64,000 nucleotides of DNA from Eisenbergiella tayi (GCF_001881565.1 NZ_MPDJ01000005.1:583326-647325), one strand, 5' to 3'. Positions 44,845 through 54,536 are shown, numbered from the stretch's first letter. Numbers and translations are program-made. Notes: a model not told the origin generated them from the sequence alone.

Positions 44845-46398
44845 TCATTTTTGGAAAAAAATAATTTCTGCACTTCCCCTCGAATGTCTGCCAATCAGGG
44901 ATACCTGAACCATCAGTTCTGCCTTTTCCCCATCATAGTTTTCCAAATCCAGTTCAAACTCTTTTTCCGCTTTACTACCCCATAAATTATTAAGAGGAAG
45001 CCGTACACAGGAAGCTCCTTCACAAGAAATATCCCGCGGCAGGTATAGTCTGATGGAAACCCACTGTTGTTCGTGCATTTCCATTCCGTTAACCACAGTA
45101 ACCCGGAACCTGCGTTTTTTCCCTTTCTCAAAATAAGGTTCTTCCAAATAGTCTATGGCCATCCAGAAAGCAGGGAAATCATATCTTACGACAAAAGGAG
45201 AAAGCAGACACAGTTCCTTGACATTCAGCCTTTGATCCTTTCCTCCTCCATTCGTATTTTCCATATAAGTTTCACAGGAATCCGCACGTAATTCCATCCC
45301 TTTTTTACAATAAATAGTATAATCACCATCCTGCTCCATTTTGCAATATGCGGATCCCAGGAATGCCGGCATCTGCGCGGCCACCCGGTGAGTCAGCTCC
45401 GTTACCGTATCCGGTATCCAGATTCCTCCTTCTGTTTTGTTTATACACAAAGTAACGATTTTATCATTGATAGGTTCCAGCCATTTATCCGGAATACCGT
45501 CAATACCAGAAAGAATCCCCAGCAGCGCCCCCAGGGTTGCTGCTGTGCAATCCGTATCCTCTCCGCAATTGACAGCAAGGCACAGTGATTTTCCGAAATC
45601 GCCTTCCCCATACAACCATCCTAAAATCATAAAGCCTATATTTTCCGGCGCATCAAACCCAGGTTCCCCTATATCAAGTTGCTCATCCCGGACAAGCCTT
45701 TCAATCTCCGCATTAGTCAGATTCTGGATTCCAAAAGTACCCGGAGCCGTCTGGTGCACATATTTTCTGGCTTCATCAAACGGAAGTTTTTCTTCATAAC
45801 AGCTGCACGCTGCTTTCACACACCGGGCAACCGCACACCCTTCAGGTATATAAGAAAGGCCAATGGAGATCAAATCAGGAATCTCCTCTTCTGCGAACGC
45901 CGCACTTTGCACGGCAGCGCAAAACACCTCCCCATATACGCCTTCTCCTGCATGATCCACAATTCCATCTTCATAAGCATATCTCGCCGCAATATCCGGA
46001 TGTCCCGGGGCAAGGCATGCCCAAATCTCCGAACGAATAAAGCAGCCGCATGAATTACGATATGCATTATTCGTATAGCCGCTCATTGGCGGAAGAACTC
46101 CATTACGCAGATTTGCCTTCCCCATCCCATATTCTACCCAGTTAGGAATCACATAGGAGAGCCAGTACTCTCCGAGAATCATAGCATTTACATTCCTGCC
46201 ATACCTTTCCGCAGCAGCCAGCCAGATAATCTGCAGATCCAAATCATCATTCGGAGGAGGTCCCATACTAAGATCCTGGGTATAAAATTCCACCCGATTC
46301 ATCTGTCTTTTTCCCTCAAAGGGTGCTCCCAACACTCCTCCCGCATTTTTCCCGGCCCAACAGCCGGCCACTTTTTTCTTGTAGTCATTAAAATTCAT
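44845..46398 (-). CDS. ADP-ribosylglycohydrolase-family protein with C-terminal beta domain (locus G)
   Basis: 517 residues. The N-terminal 340 or so residues are an ADP-ribosylglycohydrolase (DraG/ARH) fold: GCWAGKNAGGVLGAPFEG, the first metal site as PPNDDLDLQIIWL, and the second as NCGEDTDCTAATLGALLG. The last 170 residues look like a separate beta domain. The family removes ADP-ribose from proteins or acts on related N- or O-glycosides. Its place between sugar permeases and a glycosidase suggests a metabolic glycosidase and not a signalling enzyme; that is inference. GGGGAG precedes the start. Confidence 0.82.
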   Translation of the reverse strand: MNFNDYKKKVAGCWAGKNAGGVLGAPFEGKRQMNRVEFYTQDLSMGPPPNDDLDLQIIWLAAAERYGRNVNAMILGEYWLSYVIPNWVEYGMGKANLRNGVLPPMSGYTNNAYRNSCGCFIRSEIWACLAPGHPDIAARYAYEDGIVDHAGEGVYGEVFCAAVQSAAFAEEEIPDLISIGLSYIPEGCAVARCVKAACSCYEEKLPFDEARKYVHQTAPGTFGIQNLTNAEIERLVRDEQLDIGEPGFDAPENIGFMILGWLYGEGDFGKSLCLAVNCGEDTDCTAATLGALLGILSGIDGIPDKWLEPINDKIVTLCINKTEGGIWIPDTVTELTHRVAAQMPAFLGSAYCKMEQDGDYTIYCKKGMELRADSCETYMENTNGGGKDQRLNVKELCLLSPFVVRYDFPAFWMAIDYLEEPYFEKGKKRRFRVTVVNGMEMHEQQWVSIRLYLPRDISCEGASCVRLPLNNLWGSKAEKEFELDLENYDGEKAELMVQVSLIGRHSRGSAEIIFFQK

Positions 46399-46424
46399 TT
46401 CCGTCTCCCCTTTTCATAAATGAC

Positions 46425-47231
46425 TTATTGCTTTATTGCCCCACTTACCACTCCCTGTTCAAAATATTTCTGCAGAGAAATATAAATAATTATAGTGGGA
46501 ATCATAATTATAAATAACGCTGCAAAAAGGTTGTCATATCTTTGGGAATATGCGCTCATGAAATACTGCGGAAGCAGCGTTACCGTTTTTTTTGATGAGT
46601 CGGAAAAAAACAGCATAGGCCACATATAATCGTTCCACGCCCCCAGGAAACTCCAAAGAACAATCACAAATAATACCGGTTTGGCAACCGGGACAAGAAT
46701 ACTATGCAGAATTCGGAATGAACCTGCCCCGTCTATTCTGGCGGCTTCCATCAATTCATCCGGTATATCGTCAAAGTAGTTCTTAGCCATGAGCAGATTA
46801 AACGGAATTCCATAAGCAACCTCCGTCAGTATCACTGCAAAAATACTGTTTATCAATCCTAAATCCCTAATAATCATAAAGCAAGGATACATAACCGTAG
46901 CCGGAGGAATCATTAACGCGCTCAGCAGCATCAGATAGATAAAACCCTGTCCTTTAAAATGATATTTAGACAGGCCATAGGATGCTAAAACAACTACTCC
47001 TACATTCATGGGAACTGACAGAATAACTATCAAAATACTGTTGATAAATGCCGGGAGGATCTGTTCCGTATGGACAACTTCCCTGTAGCTGCTAAAATAA
47101 TTAAACTCCGTAAATGCGGAATCTATAAACAGGGAACGCATAATACCCAATGCAATAGGGGTTATACCGATTATGCAGCATCCTGCCAGAAATAATGTGC
47201 CGATAACTCTTGCACTTACATCCTTTTTCAT
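46425..47231 (-). CDS. carbohydrate ABC transporter permease, MalG type (locus G)
   Basis: About 268 residues; start at 47231 follows AAAAGGAAG. EAA loop EAARIDGAGSFRILHS; C-terminus YFEQGVVSGAIKQ. Six helices predicted. It follows the MalF-type gene by 31 bp and precedes the ADP-ribosylglycohydrolase-like gene by 26 bp. Confidence 0.9.
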   Translation of the reverse strand: MKKDVSARVIGTLFLAGCCIIGITPIALGIMRSLFIDSAFTEFNYFSSYREVVHTEQILPAFINSILIVILSVPMNVGVVVLASYGLSKYHFKGQGFIYLMLLSALMIPPATVMYPCFMIIRDLGLINSIFAVILTEVAYGIPFNLLMAKNYFDDIPDELMEAARIDGAGSFRILHSILVPVAKPVLFVIVLWSFLGAWNDYMWPMLFFSDSSKKTVTLLPQYFMSAYSQRYDNLFAALFIIMIPTIIIYISLQKYFEQGVVSGAIKQ

Positions 47232-47262
47232 TTTGCTTCCTTTTCCCTTTCCCAAATTATGT

Positions 47263-48132
47263 TTATAAATCTCTGCCTTTGTTATACATTTTCAGTTGCA
47301 GCGCCGTCAGTATCAGCGATATTCCCATCATAATGGTAGCAACAGCTGAGGCTCCTCCCATGTCATATAACTTAAAAGCTTTGTTATAAACGTATATCGT
47401 AAAAGTAACTGTAGTATTTCCCGGGCCGCCGTTTGTCATTACCCAAACCAGATCGAATAGTTTAATATAGGTAATTACATTCATAATGACCAGCGTATAT
47501 GTCGTTCCCCGAAGCAGAGGTATTGTAATATAAAAAAATTTTTTTAATTCCCCTGCTCCATCTATTTCTGCGGCTTCATACACAGTGGAAGGAATTCCCG
47601 AAATGCCTGCAGTATATAATATCATTGCAAAGCCAACGCCCTGCCAAAGCAAAATCATCAAAATTACATACAATACCAATTTAGGATTAATAAGCCACTG
47701 CTGTGCCAATCTATCCAGACCAATTCTACGAAGCAGTACATTCACTATTCCGTTATTGGCTTCCAGCAGAGTCCGGAATGTATAGCCGATAATAACAGGC
47801 GACAATACAACAGGCAGATAAATCAGCACTTTTGCAATTTTTGATATTTTCAGTTCCATTTTCACAAATACTGCAATTATCATTCCGAAAATACAGTCAA
47901 ATATCACAAACAAGCCTGTAATAAATACAAAGTTCTTAAGTACCGTTTTGAATGCCGGATCTCCAAAAACTTTTTGATAGTTTTTCAATCCGGTCCATAT
48001 TGGCTCTCCAAGCCCGGACCATTTATGAAATCCTATAAATATATTAAAAACCACCGGATATGCAATAAATATAAAAAAAATAATTACCGCAGGCAGCACA
48101 TATACATATCCTAACCTTTGTTTCCTCCGCAT
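47263..48132 (-). CDS. carbohydrate ABC transporter permease, MalF type (locus G)
   Basis: 289 residues, six helices, first at about residues 9-30. EAA loop YEAAEIDGAGELKKFFY. AAAGGAG precedes the ATG. It is separated from the upstream binding protein gene by a strong hairpin, which should set the binding protein to permease ratio. Confidence 0.9.
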   Translation of the reverse strand: MRRKQRLGYVYVLPAVIIFFIFIAYPVVFNIFIGFHKWSGLGEPIWTGLKNYQKVFGDPAFKTVLKNFVFITGLFVIFDCIFGMIIAVFVKMELKISKIAKVLIYLPVVLSPVIIGYTFRTLLEANNGIVNVLLRRIGLDRLAQQWLINPKLVLYVILMILLWQGVGFAMILYTAGISGIPSTVYEAAEIDGAGELKKFFYITIPLLRGTTYTLVIMNVITYIKLFDLVWVMTNGGPGNTTVTFTIYVYNKAFKLYDMGGASAVATIMMGISLILTALQLKMYNKGRDL

Positions 48133-48150
48133 TTTCTAGCTCCTTTCGAT

Positions 48151-48192
48151 AAAAATGGCAGGGTAAATCCCCACGTGAATTTGCCCTGCCAC
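48151..48192 (-). terminator. internal terminator-like hairpin after the locus G binding protein gene
   Basis: On the minus strand TGGCAGGGCAAAT pairs with ATTTACCCTGCCA (one wobble), followed by TTTTTAT. It starts about 15 bp after the stop codon and lies before the permease genes, so transcription must read through it for the rest of the operon. Confidence 0.8.
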
Positions 48193-48206
48193 CCTAACTA
48201 GACTCC

Positions 48207-49577
48207 TTACTGCTCATCTGCTACTGCCTGAACCCGTGCCGCGCCATCTTCAGGAGATAACGCTCCCATTGCAATTTCCTGAAGTACTGTAAGAAGCTCC
48301 GCTTTCGTCTCCACATTGGTCAGTTCGCGCACGCCTCTGCTGTATTGGACCATATCCTTTAAGCTTTCCTCCATCTTTGGACCGCTTTCCCCATAAAAGG
48401 CAGTGCTCAACTCAATTCCTTTTCTTGCCGTCTGCATCACATATTCCGTCTTCGAAAATTCTGTCATATATTCGGATGCAAAAAACATGGCGAACTTATA
48501 AGCCATTTCTTTTGTTTTCTCATCTCCCGCTCCCTTATTCACACAGATCATATCAGACAGTGCCACTTGTACTGCAGGTTCCTTGCCCTGAGGTGCAGGA
48601 AGCGGCACTACCGCCCACTGATAATCTTCTTCAAATTTAGGGCTCTTTTCCGCGTTTACGTATTCCCCCATATTCCAATGGCCGTTAAATAAAAATGCGG
48701 CATTCCCTGCTTCAAACATATCCAGGGCATCATTATATATACTAAGGCCCAGGGCACCGTCAACAAAAATTTCATCTGTAAAATACTTCTGCCACTGTTT
48801 TAATGCTTCCACCATTTCCAGATCAGTCCATTTTCCGTTACCGCGTTCCACCTCATACACTTTTCCTGGTGCAAACTGGTTAAATAATGTCACAATAAAA
48901 TCCTGGTTGGCCCAATCGTCCTTGGCTCCCATGGCAATAGGCATAATCCCCTTTTGCCTTAAAACCTTACTGCACTCTGCCAGTTCTTCATAGGTCGTTG
49001 GTATTTCCAAACCATTCTCATCCAGAATGGTTTGATTTATATACATGGAACCAGCCACGCTTAAGTAAGTGGGAGCTCCCAGCCATCCAATCCCATCCGC
49101 TTCAATCTGCGGCCATATCACCTCTTCAAACTGATCCCTCCAGTTGTCTCCGAGATCCTTTTCCAGATAAGAATCCAATGGCTCCACGTAATCTTTGAAC
49201 TGCTCCAACAGTGCTCCCGGCTGAAGTTTAAATACCTCCGGTCCTTCGCCGGCCGCCATAGTCACCTTCAGCTTATTTACATAATCATCATAGACATGAC
49301 CGCAGTTATCAATTACGACATCCACATTCGGATATAGTTCTTCAAATCTCTTTTCTGCATCTGACAGTACCTTTTCATCTCCCCATTCCATATAGGTAAT
49401 CGTAATTTTTTCATCTGATACCGGCTCTTCGGTTTTTATCTCTGCAGACTCTGCCGCCCCTGCACTGCTTTCCTTCAAAGCCGTATCCTCCGCTGTCTGG
49501 CCTGCATCCGGACTCCCACAGCCGGCCGAAGTCACCAGCATTGCCATAACCATAAATAATGCCATTCCTTTTCTCAT
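48207..49577 (-). CDS. sugar ABC transporter substrate-binding lipoprotein (locus G)
   Basis: 456 residues, SBP family 1. Lipobox Cys20 in LVTSAGCGS. After an acidic linker the fold starts ITYMEWGDEKVLSDAEKRFE. WGAPTYL-type and AMGAKDDWANQDF segments are typical of oligosaccharide binders. First of the importer genes, downstream of the YesM/YesN pair. Ligand unknown. Confidence 0.88.
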   Translation of the reverse strand: MRKGMALFMVMAMLVTSAGCGSPDAGQTAEDTALKESSAGAAESAEIKTEEPVSDEKITITYMEWGDEKVLSDAEKRFEELYPNVDVVIDNCGHVYDDYVNKLKVTMAAGEGPEVFKLQPGALLEQFKDYVEPLDSYLEKDLGDNWRDQFEEVIWPQIEADGIGWLGAPTYLSVAGSMYINQTILDENGLEIPTTYEELAECSKVLRQKGIMPIAMGAKDDWANQDFIVTLFNQFAPGKVYEVERGNGKWTDLEMVEALKQWQKYFTDEIFVDGALGLSIYNDALDMFEAGNAAFLFNGHWNMGEYVNAEKSPKFEEDYQWAVVPLPAPQGKEPAVQVALSDMICVNKGAGDEKTKEMAYKFAMFFASEYMTEFSKTEYVMQTARKGIELSTAFYGESGPKMEESLKDMVQYSRGVRELTNVETKAELLTVLQEIAMGALSPEDGAARVQAVADEQ

Positions 49578-49637
49578 AAAACCTTCTCCCTTCCTTGAAT
49601 TGATGCCTTTATCTTAAATGTTTTGTCCGGAGAAGTA

Positions 49638-49667
49638 ATTATACTGTGTTTAGATTCCATGGCACAA
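49638..49667 (-). promoter_or_regulatory. probable promoter of the locus G importer operon
   Basis: A perfect TATAAT (49638-49643) on the minus strand with a poor -35 (TTGTGC at 49662-49667, 18 bp away). The -35 weakness fits activation by the upstream response regulator. It lies just after the end of that regulator gene. Confidence 0.5.
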
Positions 49668-49669
49668 TT

Positions 49670-51301
49670 TTATGATTCTTTCCGGGTAATGCAGCTTTCT
49701 TTATATTTCGCCGGTGTAACGCCGGTAATATTCTTAAATAATCGATTAAAATAATGCTGATCAGGTATTCCTACCCTTGATGCGATTTCATACATTCTTA
49801 AATCGGTATTCCTGAGAAGCTTTTGGGCTTCCTTAATACGATAGTGAATTAAATAGTCGGTAAAACTCATCCCCGTTTCTGCCTTGAACATCTGGCTGAA
49901 GTAAACCCGACTTAAATTGACATGCCGGGAAATCTCCTCCAAAGTAATATTTCCTTCATAATGTTGCCTGATATACCTGATAGCACTGTTTACCTCTTCT
50001 CTTTCATAAGTTTCTCTTTGATGCCTGTCTAAATATTCTTCTATCCACCGGGCGCTATTCACAAGCTTTTCCCTGCATTCCGAATAAGTTGCTGAGCCAG
50101 TATGAAGGTCATATCCCGTGTCTGTTTTTTCTCCATAGCTTTTTTCCAGTCCACCCAAGATCGAAAGAAGCACTGCCAAAATATAGTCTTCCGCCTTTCG
50201 GAATAATTGAGGATGAAGTCGCTCCTCTCTGGCATGTTCCAAGAGTCGTTCCATAATTTTGCTGATTTCCTGCCCATGTTTAAGCATTTCATAAAATCCG
50301 CTGGCTTCCGTATAAATATAATCCGAATCCTGTGAAAAAACAGTTCCTGTACAAAGATATACATTACCATATCCTTTGTAAAACATATTTTCCAAAGCAA
50401 GTTCTGCCTGTTCCACTGCTTTTTTTGTATTTTTCAAGTCACATTGCGCCTTACTCATACCTGCTGCCGCCTGAATACCCAGATACTCATCAAGCTTTTC
50501 CAGCGCTTTATTCAGCGTATTATATCCCTTTTTCTCTGTTGACAATTCCCTTTCCAGGCCATCGCATGCAAAAAAAACTTTATAATTAAGGCTATTTTCC
50601 ACACAAACTATACCATGCCCTTCTGCCTGCATTACTTCTTCAATAATATTGGAAACTGAAAATTCAAGCAATTCTATGTCATATCTGCCTTCTTCAATTA
50701 AAAAGGCGCCAATCCTGTCATTCATCAGTCTGATATTTCCAACCAGGAAAGTTATTTCCTGGTTGGAAATCCCAAATTGCTCCAAATCGTTCCCTGTTTC
50801 CTGTATGGCATTTTCCTCATTCACCGCCAATTTTTGGAATATCCGGCGTTTTATGGCATTCAGATTTCTTTGCAGTCGCCTCTTCATAAGCTGGTTTTCT
50901 TTTCTTACTTCTTCTACACTGTTACCAGAAACATCTTCATGGATTTCATTAAGGGTCTTTAGTATTTTGTCTTCTGACAGCTGATGCTTCAACACGTAAT
51001 CTACAGCGCCAAATTTCATGGCATCCCGAACGTATTCAAAATCATCATAAAAGCTCAGCACTACTATTTTAGTTGGATATCCCGCTTCTTTCATTTTACT
51101 TATCAGTTCAACCCCGTTCATTCTGGGCATCTGGATATCGGTAATCATAATATCCGGGCATTCCTGTTCCAAAAGCGCAAGAGCTTTAATCCCATTATCG
51201 GCTTCTCCTATTACATGATATCCGTTTTCTTCCCAGGGAATTGCATTTTTCAGGTATTCCCGGACAGAAAAATCGTCTTCCACTATTAAAACTGTCTTCA
51301 T
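49670..51301 (-). CDS. YesN-type response regulator with AraC domain (locus G)
   Basis: 543 residues from ATG 51301, which follows AAGGGGAAG. Receiver domain with IVEDD, Asp55 in MITDIQMPR and Lys in VLKHQLSEDK (an HQ replaces the usual P). The long linker is followed by an AraC domain with VNLSRVYFSQMFKAETGM and a closing HYFNRLFKNITGVTPAKYK. It overlaps no other gene but is 10 bp from the kinase stop, so the two are co-transcribed. Expected activator of the importer operon downstream. Confidence 0.88.
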   Translation of the reverse strand: MKTVLIVEDDFSVREYLKNAIPWEENGYHVIGEADNGIKALALLEQECPDIMITDIQMPRMNGVELISKMKEAGYPTKIVVLSFYDDFEYVRDAMKFGAVDYVLKHQLSEDKILKTLNEIHEDVSGNSVEEVRKENQLMKRRLQRNLNAIKRRIFQKLAVNEENAIQETGNDLEQFGISNQEITFLVGNIRLMNDRIGAFLIEEGRYDIELLEFSVSNIIEEVMQAEGHGIVCVENSLNYKVFFACDGLERELSTEKKGYNTLNKALEKLDEYLGIQAAAGMSKAQCDLKNTKKAVEQAELALENMFYKGYGNVYLCTGTVFSQDSDYIYTEASGFYEMLKHGQEISKIMERLLEHAREERLHPQLFRKAEDYILAVLLSILGGLEKSYGEKTDTGYDLHTGSATYSECREKLVNSARWIEEYLDRHQRETYEREEVNSAIRYIRQHYEGNITLEEISRHVNLSRVYFSQMFKAETGMSFTDYLIHYRIKEAQKLLRNTDLRMYEIASRVGIPDQHYFNRLFKNITGVTPAKYKESCITRKES

Positions 51302-51311
51302 TTCTTCCCCT

Positions 51312-53144
51312 TCAAATATACACATTTTCTATTTCTTCCTCAATTGCTGCAAAATGCAGGGCTATCTTTGTATTGCCGTTTTCCCTGCAAATACGCACAC
51401 CATATCTTTCCCCGAAATGCAGTTGTATCCTTCTGTTAATATTCTTCAAACCAATATGCTCTTCCCAATCCTCCGCTTCTCCAGACAGGCTTTCCTTTAC
51501 TTCCTCAAGCCTTTCCTCCGACATCCCCACTCCATTATCCGTAATCCATATCCAAATGTCCTCTTCTATTTTTTCCACTGTCACCTGTATCTGCAAAAGG
51601 CTACTGCCCATTCCATGCAGGATGCAATTCTCTACCACAGGCTGTAAGATCAGTTTCAAGGAACGATATCTCCCGACATCCTCTGGGACGTAAACAGAGT
51701 AGACAAATTTATTTCTGTATCGGAATTTCTGCAAAATCAGATAATCTTCCAATAATCCTATCTCTTCTTTCACTGTAATATATTCTTTTTTATAATCCAG
51801 ACTTTTCTTAAGCAGGCTTATCAGGCTTTCTATCAGCTTCGCATATTCCTTTTCGCCATGAAGCAGAGCATCGCACATCAAAGAATTCAGGATATTATAC
51901 AAAAAATGAGGGGATATCTGACTCTGAAGATTATGAAGCTCCGCCTCATTTTTTTTACGCTGTTCTGCCTCAAATTCACAAAATAACTCATTAATTTTCT
52001 GAATCATCAGGTTAAAGCCTTCACAAAGCCGGCCTACCTCATCCCCCGAAACCACAGTCACTGTTCTTGAAAAATCACCCTTTTTTACGGCATCCATTGA
52101 CTTTTCCAGTTGTTCGATGGGCCGTGTTATCCCCTGAGAGATCTCTATCGCCAAAAAACTGACACAAATAGCCAACAAAACAAAAATTATCAGAACCACC
52201 ACAAAAATCATATCGGTAGAATGAAAAATTTCATCATATGGAACAATATGTACTATCCACCATCCATTCAGCAGTTTAGAATAATTCAATATATATTTCT
52301 TTCCCTCTATCTTTTTAATAATTCTTCCATTATCACTCTCCATCGCAATATTTTCCTGGTAAACCTTATCCATCACTTCGTTTGTAACAAATTTTTCGTC
52401 CCCCACGATTACATTTCCATCACTGCCCACCAGTTGAATATCAGCATTTCCCAGATAATTGAAGTCATGCAGCATTTCATTCAGAAAGCTTTGTCCCGTA
52501 ATGTCCACATAAATAGTTCCAAGCTGCTTTCCTGTACCAAATTCATAAATCTTTCTTCGGTAGACAATGGAAACCATATCTTTATTCTGATAAGAGTCTA
52601 TAATATAGAACCACTTTTGATATTTATTGTTTGGAAGTTTAATATCTTCATATTCCTGTCTGCTCAGCGCCCGGCTGGCAGAACGGTTATAACCAAAGGA
52701 ATAGCCCTCACCTCCATTTTCCGATTGGATTTCTATACTATTAATATATCTGGCGGCTCCAAGAATAGGCTTCATATAATTTTCTTCCAGTTCTTTTCTG
52801 TCATGGTACAACGTCACTGAATCCGTCTCTTCCTTCTGCAAAAAGGAAGTCACCGCGGGCATAGATATAATCTGGATCACGCTTTCTTCAATATTTTCCA
52901 GCAACTGGTTCATGCTCACGGACATCAGATAAACTGTATTATCAGAGGCCTGAATAACCTGTTCTTTCATATTACTGCGGAAAAAGGCTGTAGACAGCAC
53001 AGTGGCGATACATAAGGGAATCACTGCAATAATTGTCAATATAAAAAGCAGACGCTTCCGAAGACTCATATTACTCAAAAAAACGGCCGCCCCATGCTGT
53101 AATTTTATAGCCTGGTATTCTATTTTTACCCATAATTGCTTCAT
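51312..53144 (-). CDS. YesM-type sensor histidine kinase (locus G)
   Basis: 610 residues from ATG 53144, six bases after GGGAGG; a longer frame to 53201 lacks such a site. First transmembrane helix at about residues 30-52, extracellular sensor, second helix at about 310-333, HAMP linker, then QISPHFLYNILNSLMCD (Ser for the usual Asn before PHFLYN) and the ATPase with IGLKNINRRIQLHFG. Starts the locus G transcript, whose leader contains a hairpin. Confidence 0.88.
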   Translation of the reverse strand: MKQLWVKIEYQAIKLQHGAAVFLSNMSLRKRLLFILTIIAVIPLCIATVLSTAFFRSNMKEQVIQASDNTVYLMSVSMNQLLENIEESVIQIISMPAVTSFLQKEETDSVTLYHDRKELEENYMKPILGAARYINSIEIQSENGGEGYSFGYNRSASRALSRQEYEDIKLPNNKYQKWFYIIDSYQNKDMVSIVYRRKIYEFGTGKQLGTIYVDITGQSFLNEMLHDFNYLGNADIQLVGSDGNVIVGDEKFVTNEVMDKVYQENIAMESDNGRIIKKIEGKKYILNYSKLLNGWWIVHIVPYDEIFHSTDMIFVVVLIIFVLLAICVSFLAIEISQGITRPIEQLEKSMDAVKKGDFSRTVTVVSGDEVGRLCEGFNLMIQKINELFCEFEAEQRKKNEAELHNLQSQISPHFLYNILNSLMCDALLHGEKEYAKLIESLISLLKKSLDYKKEYITVKEEIGLLEDYLILQKFRYRNKFVYSVYVPEDVGRYRSLKLILQPVVENCILHGMGSSLLQIQVTVEKIEEDIWIWITDNGVGMSEERLEEVKESLSGEAEDWEEHIGLKNINRRIQLHFGERYGVRICRENGNTKIALHFAAIEEEIENVYI

Positions 53145-53213
53145 AAACATCCTCCCTAGAAATCTTACCATCATTATGCCTGATTCCATTTCAAATATCA
53201 ATGAAAGGCAATA

Positions 53214-53247
53214 AAGGGGCAGTATCCAAAAAATGGATTTGCCCCTT
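53214..53247 (-). other. leader hairpin of the locus G kinase mRNA
   Basis: AAGGGGCA pairs with TGCCCCTT and the inner ATCCA pairs with TGGAT around an A/T loop. It lies shortly downstream of a minus-strand TATAAT, so it would form near the 5' end of the kinase transcript. It lacks a clear T run; a stabilising or attenuating role is possible. Confidence 0.45.
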
Positions 53248-53734
53248 CCTGTCTTTATTTCAATTATATCTGTCGTTTTTACCTGTCAGCCTAAAGAAGC
53301 CCTTGATATTCCATCGTACAATCTTTTATGTGCATGGGAAAAAAATTAAATCTGTTTATCTCATATTGATATCCCGAATACAATTAATAAGATAGATATA
53401 TATTTAACAAATTATGTATTATACGCATTATTTCCCACCTATATAACAAAAACATATCCAAATGGTAACTGATATCCATCTCATAATTCTAAGCTGAGTA
53501 TTAAATTCACGATCCCTTTTTTGATATTCAGCTGTCAGCTTCTCTCATAACCTTCTCACAATTTCCAGCGCAATGTAATGGCCTGCCCAAAACTTCGGGA
53601 GTCATACAAGTCTTCTTTCTTAATGTGCATAATTATATCATCCCTATCTCATTCTACATTTCTCCCTTTGCGGCAAGAACGTGTGTAATAGCCTCTCGTG
53701 TACCTTTATATCTGTAATTATTTATGAGGTACCA

Positions 53735-53763
53735 TTGTCCATTCATGAAAAATAAAATATAAT
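53735..53763 (+). promoter_or_regulatory. possible constitutive promoter upstream of locus H
   Basis: TTGTCC (53735-53740), a 17-bp spacer and a perfect TATAAT (53758-53763). It lies just upstream of the direct-repeat box and could give basal expression of the response regulator. Confidence 0.5.
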
Positions 53764-53779
53764 CGAAGAGAACTTTAGG

Positions 53780-53808
53780 ACATTTCTGCAACATTTCAGC
53801 TTTAGAAT
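53780..53808 (+). promoter_or_regulatory. OmpR-type response-regulator box and -10 before the regulator gene
   Basis: ACATTTC at 53780 and 53791 form a direct repeat with 11-bp period (spacer TGCA), then five bases, then the -10 TAGAAT at 53803-53808. The same arrangement recurs upstream of the ABC transporter gene at 55635. This points to autoregulation by the encoded response regulator. Confidence 0.65.
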
Positions 53809-53844
53809 AAAATTGATAACATTGTTTCCGGAGGAAGTGAACGC

Positions 53845-54534
53845 ATGAGAAAGATACTTATTGTGGAGGATGACACCCTCCTGAATAAGACGCTGGCCTA
53901 CAATCTGGCATCGGAGGGCTACGAAACGGTATCGGCCTTTACCTACGCCTCAGCCGTGACACATCTGCAAAAGAATGAGTTTGACTTGGTGCTGCTGGAC
54001 ATCAACCTGCCTGACGGCAGCGGCCTGGACTTGTGTGAGGAAATCCGGACCAGGGGCCAGAACAGCTACGTCATGTTCCTGACCGCCAATGACAAGGAAA
54101 GCGATATGCTGGGAGGCTATGAAGCAGGCGGCGCGGACTATATCACAAAGCCCTTTTCCATCGCCGTGCTGTGCAGAAAGCTCTCCGCCGTCTTTACCAA
54201 CATGGAGCGGCGGAACCCCCGGCACGACCTGTACGATGACGGCATCCTGAAAATCGACTTCTCCGAGCAGACGGCATTATTGTCCGGAGAATCACTGGAC
54301 TTAACGCCAAAGGAATACCGCACCCTGTTCCTGTTCGTCAAAAACCCGCGCATGATCTTGACGAAGCGGCAGCTATTAGAAAGGCTATGGGACATCGACG
54401 GCGACTTTGTGGATGAGCATACCCTGACTACCATCATAAGCCGCATCCGAAAGAAAATTGAAACCGACGAGCATAAGTATATCAAAACAGCCTATGGCAT
54501 GGGCTATCAGTGGACGGGGGGTGCGCTGAAATAA
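53845..54534 (+). CDS. OmpR-family response regulator (locus H)
   Basis: 229 residues. Receiver domain with IVEDD, Asp52 in VLLDINLPDGSG and Lys in DYITKPFSI; C-terminal winged helix with LTPKEYRTLFLF and LWDIDGDFVDEHTLTTIISR. GGAGG precedes the ATG. The domain make-up matches BceR-type regulators of peptide-resistance transporters. It likely binds the two ACATTTC-N4-ACAWTTC boxes at 53780 and 55635. Confidence 0.9.
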   Translation: MRKILIVEDDTLLNKTLAYNLASEGYETVSAFTYASAVTHLQKNEFDLVLLDINLPDGSGLDLCEEIRTRGQNSYVMFLTANDKESDMLGGYEAGGADYITKPFSIAVLCRKLSAVFTNMERRNPRHDLYDDGILKIDFSEQTALLSGESLDLTPKEYRTLFLFVKNPRMILTKRQLLERLWDIDGDFVDEHTLTTIISRIRKKIETDEHKYIKTAYGMGYQWTGGALK

Positions 54535-54536
54535 AA

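Larger units (their letters stand above)
53145..53844. other. 700-bp divergent intergenic region between loci G and H
   Basis: On the minus side it holds a TATAAT (53263-53268) and a leader hairpin (53214-53247) for the kinase gene. On the plus side it holds the response-regulator promoter at 53735-53808. The middle, about 53290-53720, is AT-rich; no gene, RNA or repeat was recognised there. Confidence 0.5.

Noticed and set aside
53290..53720. Possible small RNA or riboswitch in the long intergenic region
   Set aside because: No conserved RNA core, strong stem or terminator was found in this stretch.
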